Shown piece after piece: positions 50,765 to 63,300 of a stretch of 64,000 bases of DNA. Position 1 is the first letter of the stretch; each line of letters begins with the position of its first letter. The translations under genes were made by a program, and so were the position numbers. Source of the DNA: Ascaris suum (lineage: Eukaryota > Nematoda > Chromadorea > Rhabditida > Ascarididae); the NCBI GenBank assembly GCA_013433145.1, contig CM024173.1, positions 6,592,322 through 6,656,321 on the forward strand, in the 5' to 3' direction. A model generated the notes under the pieces. It worked only from the letters and a program-made list of their open reading frames with translations, was not told where the DNA came from and made no database searches.

Positions 50765-51845
50765 CTGACTCTTTTATCGCCCATTGTTCTATTTTCTTTT
50801 AATGTTTTAGTGTTGAAGTTTCATTATAACTTTTATAATGCTTTGGATATTTTAGTTGCCAAATATTTGCCACAAAAAGTCAATGCTTCTCTCTTGCCAG
50901 TTGTACAGTCGCTTGCATATGTAACTTCGTATTTTCCAATTGTTGCTTTTTTTACCGTTTATCCTTTTAGATAACAACTGAACGTATGTGGAGTTTCGTT
51001 CTCATGAAAAACTGTTCCACTATATTAATTGGATGAAAATGCGCATCTTTTTGGGCTGGGGTGGAAGGTGTTTACAAGAAGAGGTGAGAACAGGTAGTGA
51101 GCAAAGTCTTTTAACAGTATTGATTATTGCACTTTCATTGTTGATGCTTTGAAGCGTAATGCTATGCCGAATCAGGTGCTTCCATACGTATACTGCACTT
51201 TATTACAGTAGTCTAATTTGTTTTATTTCTTCATTTTGATGCTTTATAAATGTATCGCAAAAAATCTGCTCTGAGCTCACTCACTTTTTTGCTTATTTAG
51301 AAGTCCTAGTCGTCGTCTTAGATGAAAACACGATCCGTTGTATTATGCCATATAGTGAGTAGGCAAGATGAGATATGCACTCTTTTCGCCTTTACAGTGG
51401 TATTGTGGCTTCAAAGTAAACAAGCATCCAGAAGGTGGCAAATCTTGATGACCCATTTCCCACTTATTAGAATTCATAGCGGCGATTTTCGTGGCGATGT
51501 TACAAATCGACGATGATTGAATATTAACATTGGTTGGTTTCAGTAGCTGTGCCCAAAAACAATAGACGCATTATACCCATTCGCTAATGCAATTTTAGGG
51601 ATCAAAAAGGCTTGGAATAACTCCGCTGAATTCATAATACTTAGAAATATGTGAACTGCTGCGAAAGCTATTGGCCCAGTAATGTTAGGGAACGTATGTT
51701 GTCGCAGTCGGGAACAGCTGTAGTCATCAGTGCTTTACTAGTATTGTGAAGTATCAGATACTAAAGAGGGCTCACCGGTAACACAGCCCGAATAATGATT
51801 TTATCAAAGAGGAGAGTAGCCATTTACAGATTGGGACTGATATCG
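50765..51845. other. zag-1 3' flank
   Basis: Presumed 3' UTR and spacer. No canonical AATAAA is seen in the first 1.7 kb; the first ones on this strand are at 52508-52513 and 52553-52558, inside the next candidate gene. A variant poly(A) signal nearer the stop is likely. No other feature is supported. Confidence 0.5.
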
Positions 51846-52896
51846 ATGGAGGGGAATGTATCGGGAGAGTCTGTTGACTCAATAATTTCAGACAAGCGGC
51901 TTTCCAAACATAAGCTTCGGCGGATTGCCCAGTACGAGCGCAAAACAGATCTTATGCGAGCGTACAATTTTCTGACTTCCTTTACTCTTCGCTTAATTTT
52001 TTTTTCTTCGACGAATCTGTGTGGTGCTTATGCGCATGTTTCCTCGCTTGGATCTCTATTCCGGTGCTTCCATTTTGAGTATTACTGCGCAGTAACTACC
52101 TCAACCACTTCCCTATGCCAGACCTTTTCCTTTTGTTGGTGAAATACGCAGGTTGAGGGCACATGAAAATGTTGGAAGTTTGTTACGCTTTCGAATTACT
52201 TTCATTTATTGAAAAATGAATTTCTCTCGTTTTATGTAGAAAAAAAATTCTCATATTAGCGCACAGGAGCGGTCAGCTACGCAGTAACGATTGTGGATAT
52301 TGCGCTGCTAAATGTGATTATTCACTTGCTTTTTTGTCAATTGCCAATCCGTCGATGTGGATGTGGTTTATTTGCTTTCTAGTCTTTGACCGTTTTACTG
52401 TAACAAATCTGCTACGGATCACTTGCAGTCTCATTTCGTTGGTGTTTCAGTTAATCGTCTAAATTATCTCGCTGGAGATTTGTGCAGTATTTTCTTCGTT
52501 TTCCTATAATAAACAAGTAACTCATCATTTTATGTTTCATTTATTGATCCATAATAAACGTTGGAAGATATCTTATCCGAAACACGTTTATATGCATATA
52601 TGAATATATTCGATATGTAACGGAGGCTGTTTTTGTATACTTTTGTTCCTCTACAGATGTTTTAAATTTAGGTAATTCGCAAAGCAGTTGGCATCACGGA
52701 TTTTGTTTTTCTTTTGTTTGCACCCAAAATATCCACTTGCTTGTTCAGCAATGCCGCATATTTGGCCTCTTCCATTATCGAACTATGGGTTTTTTATTTA
52801 TTCGCCCTGTTTACAAGAGAAATACTAATCTTTAGAAGCTATAGTAGAAAACTGTTAAGATCTTCGTTCAAGGAAAAGCAAGTCCAAGTTACGTAG
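51846..52896 (+). CDS. possible small two-exon gene with a hydrophobic segment
   Basis: Proposed join: 51846-51961, 52749-52896; 87 aa. ATG lies 17 bases after a possible trans-splice acceptor (GCCATTTACAG, ends 51829). Exon 1 has coding-like codons and a charged helix-like end (HKLRRIAQYERKTDLMR), stopping in phase 2 at a weak GTACAA donor. Exon 2 follows TTGCTTGTTCAG in matching phase and encodes a hydrophobic stretch (IIELWVFYLFALF) and a basic tail, ending in TAG. Without splicing, the first frame runs on to TGA at 52142 with less protein-like sequence. No family is recognised. The model depends on one phase match, which chance gives one time in three. Confidence 0.33.
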
Positions 52897-55800
52897 TGAC
52901 ATTATTCCATTAATCCTTGATTTGTCCATCGCGTTTGCATTGAAGTAGATATAATAGATTCTTGAATTCCTTTGTACCGCTGACAAGTGGCTTCAAGTTA
53001 TTTTTAGGTGGGTGCCGACGAAACAATTTGCACAGGGGTATCTTTTCCGTTCAAGTAATTCGAGCTTGGAGTATTTAGCTACTGGGTTTTTTGTGGCATC
53101 GGATATCGTTTTCCTCACCGCATCTCCCCTTACCCTTCCCTTCCTCTTCTTCTCCGCTGTCGCACCTTGATGACCAATTTGTGGTCGGCTTCACCTCTAC
53201 GTTTTCCTCTTCTACCGTTCCCTGCCCCCTCCCCCGGCTGTTGCAGTTGTCGGCTGCCAAGCTGTAGTCGCTCTTCACCACTTATGTGATTGGGTTGTTG
53301 GTGCAGTGAACAACAGTTGGTGGATCGAGTCAAAATCGACACAGGTTGCAGCCGGAAGCGGGTCGAGTTTAGCCCATAGTCATTCGAGAGTGGGGCAAAT
53401 TCGACCACGGTGACAGTCTTGCTGTTTTCAAAACCGCTGGAGCTGTCGCTCAGTTGGGATAGGGCCTGAGGTTGGGTTTAACCTGTCTAGGTATGGTCAT
53501 GGGTAAAATTTGGCATCTGCCGTAACTGGGTGCTGGTTTAGGCTTGCTCGTTTACCCTGAGTTAATCTTGAAAAGCTAGATAGGTAGGTTACAAATTCGA
53601 TGCAAGCCGGGCCAGTATGCAGAAGACCGCGGTCTGGGGGAAGTGACTCGTTGAACGGCTGCTTTGTGCCAATATGATAACGTAGAGAAAAAGGAGGCAC
53701 TTATTTGAATGATTCGATAGAAACCTAAATCAGCTATACAACAGAAAAGGTTTTCGAAAATTGCGTATTGTTCAGATGTTCCAGCTCATTGACCATCAGC
53801 ACTTTCCCCCGCTCTTTTCCTTTCAGAATCTGGGAATGATACTTCAAAATCTTCTCCAATTGATTTCATCCTCAAAACTGGGTCGTTGAAAACTGATCTT
53901 TCCGGAGAGTTTTCGAGACAAACCGCTGAATTCGATAAACTGATTCGATGAATAAAGTACGTTGAGCGCAATGCAATCACTTGCAGCAATTTGTTGCATC
54001 GTAATCACCAAACCTCGTCATTCATCGATGGGTCACGAAGGCGTTTTCTGTGTGAACGTTTCATTGGCGATTTGAAATGCCAGTCATTATAGTTTCTATA
54101 CAGATTCGTCATTCTGTGAGCAGTTCATTGAAATCCTTGATTCTGTAATTATAAAGCTTCCTTATATATCATTGAAAAAAACATTACTTCACAATCCTTC
54201 ACGCTTTTTTAAAACCGTACACTTATTACGGTTTTAAATCACTGTTGTTCGTGAAGTCACTGTTCGAGAAAGAGACTGAGAGAGTTTGTATGTTTGAGAA
54301 GTGAGTGTTGAGAGCGTTGAGTGGTGAATAGTATTGTTGCGTGGTGCAATAAAGTGTCAAAAGGTGATCCATCTTTAGGCGGTGAGATGGGGCAGATGTG
54401 GATTATACATTAGAATGCGCACGACGCTACGTTGCACGGTGCCCACCACCGGCTGGGGCTCATTTGATAGATGACACTGTAAGAGTCTTTGTCCTATCGC
54501 AAACATTCGTTTAAACGTTTCGCTTCTTCAACGTTCAACTTATCCCATTGATATGCAGCTGCTGCTCATTCTTCCTCCATAGAACTGACTCACCTGTCCC
54601 AGAAGCTGCCGTTTCTTTGGGGGAATGGCAGTCGAACGAGGCTGTCTCTTGCTAGGAAAATGCTTATGCAAACTTTCTGTCAAAAAGGTCATTTTGCTAA
54701 GAGATGGTTGTATGCAGAGATATAGATGTATGCTTATTGTAACTTGTAATCTTTTTAGAAGATCTTCCACGAGTGGGGACGTACATTAATCCGCATTAAG
54801 CATTTTTTAAATTCCACTTCATTTTTCTTTACTTTTTGTAGACAATATAGGACAAATTTACATACGAATGAAGAGTTCGTTGTGGGTGATATTGGAAGTG
54901 AACAACAACGAGGGTTTTGTTTAGTATACTGTTGACATAGGGAGTGAATGTGTTGAGAGCGGCTTTCATATACAGTGTTAAACGCACTAGGTAGGTGATT
55001 GTGTGAGCGGACGAGAACATCGTTGCTAATGAGCCGCCATTCTTATTGTAAATCATCCAATTGGTAGCCGTCCGCGACCTTGGCATATGGTCAATAAAAT
55101 TAGCATAGCGCTTTCAGGGTCTCACAACGAACATCTCAAGGAGCCATGACGCGATTGATACGATGACAGACTTTCGAGGGATCGCAAATTTAGGAGGATA
55201 ATACTTATGTGAAATCGAAAATATCCTCCATGTAAGTTTTCTTGCACGGAAGTGCTGAATATAGAAATTTGGCGATCAGCAAATTTATAAACAAAACGAT
55301 TCCAGCGAGCCTGAAGTCATGAAGGCGAATTAATTCTTGGTTTTAGTAACGTACAATAAATTTATTTTTTGTGAAACATTTTTATTGAAGAGACTTCAAA
55401 GTTTGAGGTTTTCACTGCAGTTAATTCTGAAGGCTAGTGTTTGCATGCAAATTTGAATAAAGCATCACTGCGAGTAGCATTCGACCAACTGCTGCGAAAA
55501 TTTATTTCCACAGTTTTTGGCCGAGATTCCCACAAATTTTTGGACACAACATAAGGCTCATTATATCTATTTTCTATTTCTAATTCGCTATTTATGCGTT
55601 TTTCGCTCACAGTTTTGGTGAAAATTTGCTGCTGGCCACTTGTCAAGCCGCAGTAGATTATTATTGGATGTGTCACGGAAATTCAAGCGGTTTTGTTTAA
55701 CCGGAACAGGCTAAGAGACTTTGCTTTTTCAGATGCTTTATTTAAACTTCAAAAGTATCGTGTGGCACTGCCAGCGTCCTGACTCACATCCTCGGATCTC

Positions 55801-57336
55801 GAATTTTGCGGCAAGCTAGCTGTAATAGGACAGGACTAGGGGGAGTTGGCCATATGTGGCTCCAGTATTTGAATGAAGCCTGATTAAGAGCTCGTGCCAT
55901 CCTGCTTTGTCATGCCTCAATTCACATAGCATCCACTCCAGAGAAAACTAATAAACGGTTACTTATGATTGGTGGAAACTCGATACGTTTCGTGCAAATC
56001 CGATTGTGACAATTGTCAAGATTACAGGTATGGAAGAAGTTCGCATCTATCGTACCAGTAATAGGTATGACAAAACTCGTATCGAAAGTTTTAACGGGAT
56101 CACGTAAAAGCTTTGATCGGGTAGCATTACGAGCTATGTTGTAAAGAAAAAGTTGCAAGCACACTCAAGCACAGTTGCAAGTAGTGTATCGTCGGTTCAT
56201 GCTAAAGAAAATCCGATGAGATGCGCAAGATAATTGCACAACATAAGCGTTATTGACAGCAAAGACAGTCGGGTGGAAAATATAACGTACGGATCGTTCT
56301 GATCGACACTCTATGAAGGTTGCATTTTTTTTCGCAATCATTTCTGCCGAAGTAAGTTTACCTGTTAATAACAACGTGGCCAAATGTGTTAACTCGATGC
56401 TTCAAGGATCGACAGCCGTTGATGAGTTTCGGCTAATAAAAGATGACTCTTAATCGCGTGGTTATGGAAATGGGCTTTTATTTGACTCGTTCGCCTTATA
56501 GCCTGGAAATATGAATAAAAAAGGGAATGAAGTAAGTCTTGTTGCGCTCACCACATTTCATGGAACTTCGAACATCATACACTCAATATATCTCTCTCGG
56601 TAACAAGTCATTTTGCGAAGTTACGAACGCTACAAGTTTCGTGGCCTACACTCAATATTCAAAGGTATTTAAGTGACAATTTCAGTCCGATCACTGTCAT
56701 AAGTGATCGCTCCCGTAAAACTGCAGTGGTTTTTTGTTCCGCTAGGAAACAAGTCTCAGTTGATATTCGTTGCATATGACCCCAGTAGAGGCATCTAAAG
56801 ACGGATTCAGGTGTTGGAACGTTGCCTTTGCTTATGTTTATGGAATTTAGGCGTCGCTCTACGGTAATCGCATTCGGTTTGAGCCCGCAATAATCGTTAA
56901 TCTATGGCGCGCAAAACGAACTACTATATGGGGACAGCTGGCCGAGATTAGAGGGAATACGCATCTTATATGCAACCCAGTGGTACACAGAAGAGATATG
57001 TCTATAATAAAGGGAAGGATATAACATGCGCTGTTTGAAGTGAAGATACTCCAAGATGGCAACAGTAAACTGTAACTTTGTAAAACCTAAGCGCTTCGCA
57101 ATTTTAGCATGCCGTTTTTGGAGGTGTGCAACTTCGTTTTTTTTTTCAGTAAACGGACAACACTGTTTTATGTCAAATGATGAGAGCATTATATAACAGA
57201 CCGTTGAAATAAAAGATAGGAAATTAGCAGCAATATTGAGGCAGTGGAGAAAAGATTTACTGTATCAGTAAGTACAAGTAAGCTTTGTGTCACACTCTCA
57301 TTTGACAATATGTGGGAGGGGAGGGGGTGGGATATA
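52897..57336. other. intergenic; GC-rich and pyrimidine-rich patch near 53.2 kb
   Basis: At about 53100-53240 the + strand is strongly pyrimidine-rich with C-runs (CCC, CCCCC, CCCCC at 53220-53235), giving quadruplex/i-motif potential. 53280-53690 is GC-richer and has a weakly tRNA-A-box-like piece (CGCTCAGTTGG at about 53449) without a B box. Open frames at 55434-55676 and 55922-56164 (minus) and 56902-57189 (minus) show no domain. No gene is supported. Confidence 0.4.
57314..57331 (+). other. canonical G-quadruplex motif
   Basis: Four G-runs (3, 4, 5, 3) separated by single bases, at 57314-57331. Loops of one base make this among the most stable predicted quadruplex types. It lies just 3' of the minus-strand open frame that ends at 57337. 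Confidence 0.8.
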
Positions 57337-57612
57337 CTAATAGAGGACAAAACACTGCTCATTTCTGCCGCCAAGACAATTCGCTATTAGCTCAGCTGTG
57401 CATATTGCTTCTTGCAAAAATGTTTCTCTTCGAGAACCACCAATTCTGAAGTTTTCAAAAATTTCTCCCGGTGATCTTTTTTGCTGTGGAGGCTCATCAC
57501 AATCGAACGCAGCTTGTTGAATCATCCAGCATATAACATTCACAATGTGCGGTACGATGTATTTCTCAAGCAATGAATATTCATGGCGAGTGGTCAGCTG
57601 TTCCGATGCCAT
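57337..57612 (-). CDS. possible coding exon, unidentified (91 codons)
   Basis: A minus-strand frame starts at ATG (57612) and ends in TAG (57337). Composition and codon use are protein-like: MASEQLTTRHEYSLLEKYIV, then a hydrophobic helix with W and a QQAAFDCDEPPQQKRSPGE segment. The same frame is open about 45 bases further upstream to a TGA, so it could also be an internal exon. A second frame of similar character lies upstream on the same strand (57850-58083, with KRKSQALSDGSCKQMRPATA), but I could not join them in phase with good splice sites. I do not recognise the protein. Confidence 0.33.
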   Translation of the reverse strand: MASEQLTTRHEYSLLEKYIVPHIVNVICWMIQQAAFDCDEPPQQKRSPGEIFENFRIGGSRRETFLQEAICTAELIANCLGGRNEQCFVLY

Positions 57613-57849
57613 TGCAAGCCAACCTTCACATCCGCGTTCTCTTCGAAGTGAGCAGGTGCTTCAGTACTCTTATCATGTGAAAACAAATCATCTGTTTTAT
57701 AATGAGACGGCAATAACTACTAGGCAATGAAACTACCAGTAATTCGCTCTCGATGTAAATATTGGACGGTTTCTTTATTCCAACCGACTGGATGAGGTCA
57801 GCAGCACTGTCGGATGAAAACCTCAGTGCTTCTAACAGCTATTTATCGA

Positions 57850-60138
57850 TCATTTCGAAAAGCTACTAAATTTGAATGCGTCAACTTTCTGGAACTTAAG
57901 GTCACTATAGGAAAAAATAGCTGTTGCGGGACGCATCTGTTTGCATGACCCATCTGATAGCGCTTGAGATTTCCGCTTACAATCACCCCTCGAGGAGGCA
58001 GTCATGCAAAACAACTGCTTTCGCAACCGAACAAGCAGTATGAAGCTAAACAAAAATGCTTGCGTCGTGCATAAAAACGACACTCAAACGTTTGATTTTC
58101 CTTTTCTGCTTATAAAGTTACGTTCATCATAAACCCTCGAACTTCGGTTATTAAACATATGGAAATCACAGGTTGAAAGAGATTGTTTTGTTGCTGGTTA
58201 CATTCGCTCAGTACTTTCGTTCGCAGCTTTTATGGTTTAGCACAGAACAAGCAGATGTTTTGAACGGCAGTAGATTTAGGTAGATATTTGCTAACAAGGG
58301 AACACTGTTATTTCAATGGGGCCGACTAAATGTTTAATCGTCAGACCTTTATATGCGAACACAGAATAAAATCGCGTAGAACGAAGCTGTTTGGAAAGTG
58401 TACCAAGTTTTGAGAGTTCATCGAGGAACTTTTCATGTTATCAAGAATCACTGGCATTCTGGAGCATATGGGCGGTGTGTTATTGTAGTCAGATGTCGCA
58501 TCTTGCTATGAGATTATCGTTACCAATTAAACGAAAAGAACAGGTTGCGCATTTCACATAGTGCTAAGAATCGCATTGCCAAAATCGAGGCGTTGCTCAT
58601 TTCTGAATTACGAATATCATTTTTTAAACAAAGCTATTATAGAAGTGAAATCACTTTGTGACAGGGAAAAGTGTGAATTTTTCAAAGAGTAGTAACAGTT
58701 ACATCCGAGTCAATTCTGAGGAACATCGCAAGCAAAAGGCGCAAAATCTAAAGCTTTTGAAAAAGCATCGTTTTTCTCGCATGCGTTTCCAGAAATCTTC
58801 ATCTGGAAAATGCGATGGGGAATTGATCTAAAGCGGTTTTTGCGACGCTTTATCTTAAACTTATATTTTTCCGCATGTTTATAATCCAGAAAATACTTGT
58901 GAAATTTAGCGGCATTCTCAAAACATTCTGAGATCTGCCTCATAATGTGTCGAAAACACAAACACTTCTAAACTTGGCATGGTCCATTCGAGGTATGCTC
59001 GCAGTGAGTCGTCAGATCTGCAATAATGACTCCAACTCGTAAGTTTCAATTGCGCTCAACATGAAAGAAATCACAAAAGTTTAGGCTTGGGAGAAGTAAG
59101 GTTGGATTTTGGGATCGGATTCGGATTAATACTGGATATCAGTCAGCAAGGTTAATTTCACTCCAGGCGGTTCGGTTAATTTTGAGAGTGGCGAACAAAA
59201 ATGCGAACACATGTACGAATGGAGCCTCCGAAATTGACTGTTTGCATAACAAGAAAACCGCTAGATGGCGACATTTTCCTCTAAAAGCTTTGAATAGAAC
59301 ATCGAATTTGACAGTTTTAAAGAAAAGGCCGACCAGAACAACTAGAGAAACAATATGCACAATGACAAACTTGCAGGCGTACAAAATTTCTGAGGAGAGA
59401 AACTCCGTGTTTCATTCAGGTGCTCTGAGAACTTCAGTGCTAGTATATTGAAGCAACCTTTTTCGAACGAATAATGACCTCGATGGCTTTATTTTTTATT
59501 TGGAAGCTGTTCTCTGATGTCGGTTATGCAGTTTGAGCTAAACAGCACTACAATGAACGTACTTAATGGAGGATTAAGTAACTAGTGGATCAGAATTAAC
59601 AAAGGCCATAGTAATGATTCTCAACCGTTGAACTTTTTTTGGAATACAAAGGCAGATCATTAATTCGCAAGAATTCAAGATTTGCAACAGCAGAATTGAA
59701 TTATCTCTCCATCATCACCGCAAGATATAACAAGATATAACTACCCTGGTTATTTTCTCCAGAGGTCGTTTCCTTCGCGATCGTTTAGCTTAGAGGACAC
59801 CTACCCCGCCAACAGGGTGCATTGCTTCCTTTACGTGAAATCCCAATTGAATATGAGAGATTGTTGAATCGAGCGTTTCTTTCTGTTGCGGTCAGCTAAG
59901 TTTGTGTTATGAGAATGATTATTTGAGTTCGTTATGTTGCTTTATATGTTGTAATGTTCCATTAATTTTATCTGTGCGTCACTATGTTTTCGTAGAAACA
60001 ATGGGCCCGATAAAATCATTGATCACCTTTTGAATATGAAGGGATCCATCGCAGCAGCCACGTCAAAACGATGAGGTATCTGAGATTTCGAGTGGCCCAT
60101 ACTAGTCCGATCTTCATTATACTATAACAACAGAAACC
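57850..60138. other. intergenic, nothing firm
   Basis: Contains the minus-strand frame 57850-58083 noted with the preceding candidate, and a plus frame 59182-59451 that is basic and domain-free. A short tandem CAAGATATAA repeat is at about 59730. I see nothing else. Confidence 0.45.
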
Positions 60139-60366
60139 ATGGCATCAGTGTTTCGGAGAAAACCCCTCCATAAACTAGTAGCTTTACTCTCGTTGAACTT
60201 CTTCTTGAACTCAGCTTGCACAAAAAGGGTCGGCAGAAGAGAGACGTTGCAGCCATATCACGAGATGTTTATGAGTTTGTTCGGCGGGATCCTTTATTAT
60301 TATCGAGAAGTTTTACTTCAAAGAATTCAAACATTCCATGAAACTTTTGCAAATATGTGTGATTAG
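60139..60366 (+). CDS. possible small secreted protein ORF (75 codons)
   Basis: ATG at 60139 sits in a good context (AAACCATGGC), five bases after an AACAACAG that could act as a trans-splice acceptor. The N-terminus resembles a signal peptide: basic RRKPLHK, hydrophobic LVALLSLNFFLNSA, then a polar CTKRVGRRET. It is followed by an aromatic, Met- and Phe-rich chain to TGA/TAG-bounded end. An AATAAA lies about 245 bases downstream. Single exon, no family recognised; a chance ORF of this size is quite possible. Confidence 0.22.
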   Translation: MASVFRRKPLHKLVALLSLNFFLNSACTKRVGRRETLQPYHEMFMSLFGGILYYYREVLLQRIQTFHETFANMCD

Positions 60367-63300
60367 TATGACATTGTGGTTGAGTGAAATTTGATTTAAA
60401 GTTTTCGGTGAATTGCTGAAAATTTAATACGTGTTGTTGCCCGCGTAGTTGAATTTCGCACTACGCAAAAAGCTTCACACTTCTCGAGAGTATGGAGGAA
60501 CGTGACTTGTCTTCTCTTTAACGTGTTACACAAGCGCCTTCAGCACCTTCTTTTGTTTTTATGAATTTATCGAGTTTTTGCTCGCAGTGCTTCTTGTTTC
60601 TTTCACAGCAATAAACGACTTTACGTATCATAAAATTTTTGAATTCTCGATATCCAGCAAAGTGGCGTCTTTTTTAAGGAGAATGGAGGAACGAATCATA
60701 AGACTGATCTAGTGCTCAACGAAGTTTAGTAAAACGAGGATAGCGTAATTTGTCGAGATTAAACAAAAGGTTGGCATGTGCTTATTTGTTCCCGCAACTC
60801 ATGTTTCCCTTTGCGGAACATGGAACTGGACTTTTGCAGAAAAAAACCCCTGTTCGAGAAGGCTGTATTGTTGCGCCTAAATTTAACGACTGGGCTCACT
60901 GCTTTCCATTGTTTGTTTTACTTGTATCCTCTGTTTGGAAGAGATTTTTTTTTTTAAACGCGTGCTGTCAATTTCCTGTCCTAATTTTCGTCGTCAGTGG
61001 CGGAAGTGATTCGATGACTCGACGAACTTTTCGTCCAGGAGAAGACGCCTACATGAGGTCAGCTTCGTCCATCGGATGCGAAAGTTTAACCTTTGGAGCG
61101 GGGAAGGGGGGGGGGTTGGAGGGACCGTCAGTGAGACCTCTTGTACATATTTCGATGTGACTCTGGCCAACATCTCTAATGGTGTCAGCGCTTCAGTGAG
61201 GCGAAGTGAGTCTTGTTCTTCAGAATCTGTGGGCTGAAGCAAGAAGTGATCTCGGAGAGCAAACGTTAATAGGTACCTCATCATGCGGAGTTCTTGCAGC
61301 TATCAGGCATTGCAGAGACTTATACATAGCCTAGCAAGAATCGCTAGATTGTTGTCGGCCGTGGAATCACAGCTTCGGCACACTTTCCGTTGCATCAAAA
61401 CATGCGCTTTTGAACATATATGTTGAAACTTGTATGGTCGAATTGACAAGAACCCGTCATAGCACGCGGCGAGAAGTTGTGACGGACTCGTTCTCGAGTC
61501 AAAAAGCGCAGGATTGCTTTGATTCCGTTAGATGACCAGAAGGATGTTTGATCGACGCTGTTGGAACTCCGTAAATCGTAGCTGTTCGACTGATGGATTC
61601 TCGCAGTTTCACGTGAGTCATGTGAGAACCATTTTCTTCACCAAAACGACTGAGGCGATGTCCTGTACGAGTAATTAGTGCTGCTCTTGCTGGGCAGTAG
61701 AGAATTTCTTATTAAGAGTTCAGCAAATGTACAAATTTTGGCATCACATGATGATCGAACATTCTTTTCGTAAACTGTACGAGGCATTTCATTGTGAATT
61801 GGAGATGGCGAAAATTTTCTAGCATGCACAACTCCGAAAATCATCTGTCTAGCGTTTGAAAGAGCAGTGAAACAGAGCTCTTATAATTCTTCGCTGGAAT
61901 TTTCTATTCGATCCGAAAAAAGGTAACAGACCACTAAGGAGACCAATCAGACTGATGTTCCTTCGTAGACCTCTCAACAAGAGGGGGAAAAGGATGAGAA
62001 AGGAGAAGATTTTCTTCCTTTACAGCCTTCATATATTGTTCCTCTGGATTGCTAGAAGTTAGACATGGAGGCATACACGGCAATAATATGTAACAAAGTG
62101 AAGCAATTTCACGATGCTCGTTATAACAGTTGAGTCTGCACTCGAATTCTTCAAGCAGTACTTAACAATTGGACGACTCCTGACATATGGCGAAGAATTT
62201 GTTCTTTATTAAGACTAACTGATACAAACTGCTTCCTTTTGAGAATTTATACGTTTGTTTATAGAGCAAATATTTGCTGAAACGGTTTAAACAATTTCTG
62301 AGTAAATGCCGGCACTTATTGCTCGTTTAATTTCCTCTTGAAGCACTCAACAAAATTTATGGCAACGAATCAACAACAATGGCGAGTTCGTTAAGGAAGA
62401 AGCAAGGTTCTGAACTAAAAGATAAATCAAATAGCACAAAACGATTCGAATCCTCAGATAAAATGCTCCGACTCGATCACAAAAGGAAGAGAGATCCATT
62501 AGATGGCAGCAGTCGTCCTATAGACTAAAACACGCGAACAAGAACGATATAAGAGGATTTCCTGTAAAGCTGAGACAGGATATATATTGCATACAAGATA
62601 GAACAAGCAATGCACGGATTTGGTCAGCTATATTCGGAGGTTTTAGCAATTACTGTTCGCATGCTATTAGTATCGTCTTGGCCGATGCATTTATTGAAGA
62701 GAATTGGCGTCATTGGGTAATTGTGCTGCTTCTTTTTTTTCATCGGAAATAGTAACTTTTTTATCACACAAACGGCGCATTCGAGAATCAGCACAATTAA
62801 TTTACAGTCGTATGTGTGACGGGGGGAGGGGTATTGGGAAAGGCTTCGATTAAGCCCGGCCCCGCTTTAGGCTGCGATCGCAACCGGAAAACGAGCAGAA
62901 CCCCATTTAATCCACATTTAGTGAGAACAGATGCTCCTACTGATAACAGAAGATTTATGAATCATGTTATTCGTTTTTATGGGCACCTCGGTGTGCACTT
63001 ACTATGCTGCATTCGTCGCGAGGGCTTTTTTTTTCGCCTTTTTTGCAAATTTCGCTGCCTCTGTTAAGTGTAATCCTCTAAAATACAGCCAACAAAAGCA
63101 GAAAATACTGAGCACAAAGGTGGGCGATGCATTGCGCTTATTGGTTGTATTATACAACTAAAAAGGAAAGAAACTGTTTTACGCGCAGGAAGCAGTAGTA
63201 ACGAAAGCAGTGGAACAATGTCTCACGGTCATAGCGCGCCATCAGGGGATAAGCGTAGGCTAAGAAACAAAAGATATTTGGAGCGGGGTATGAGATGATT

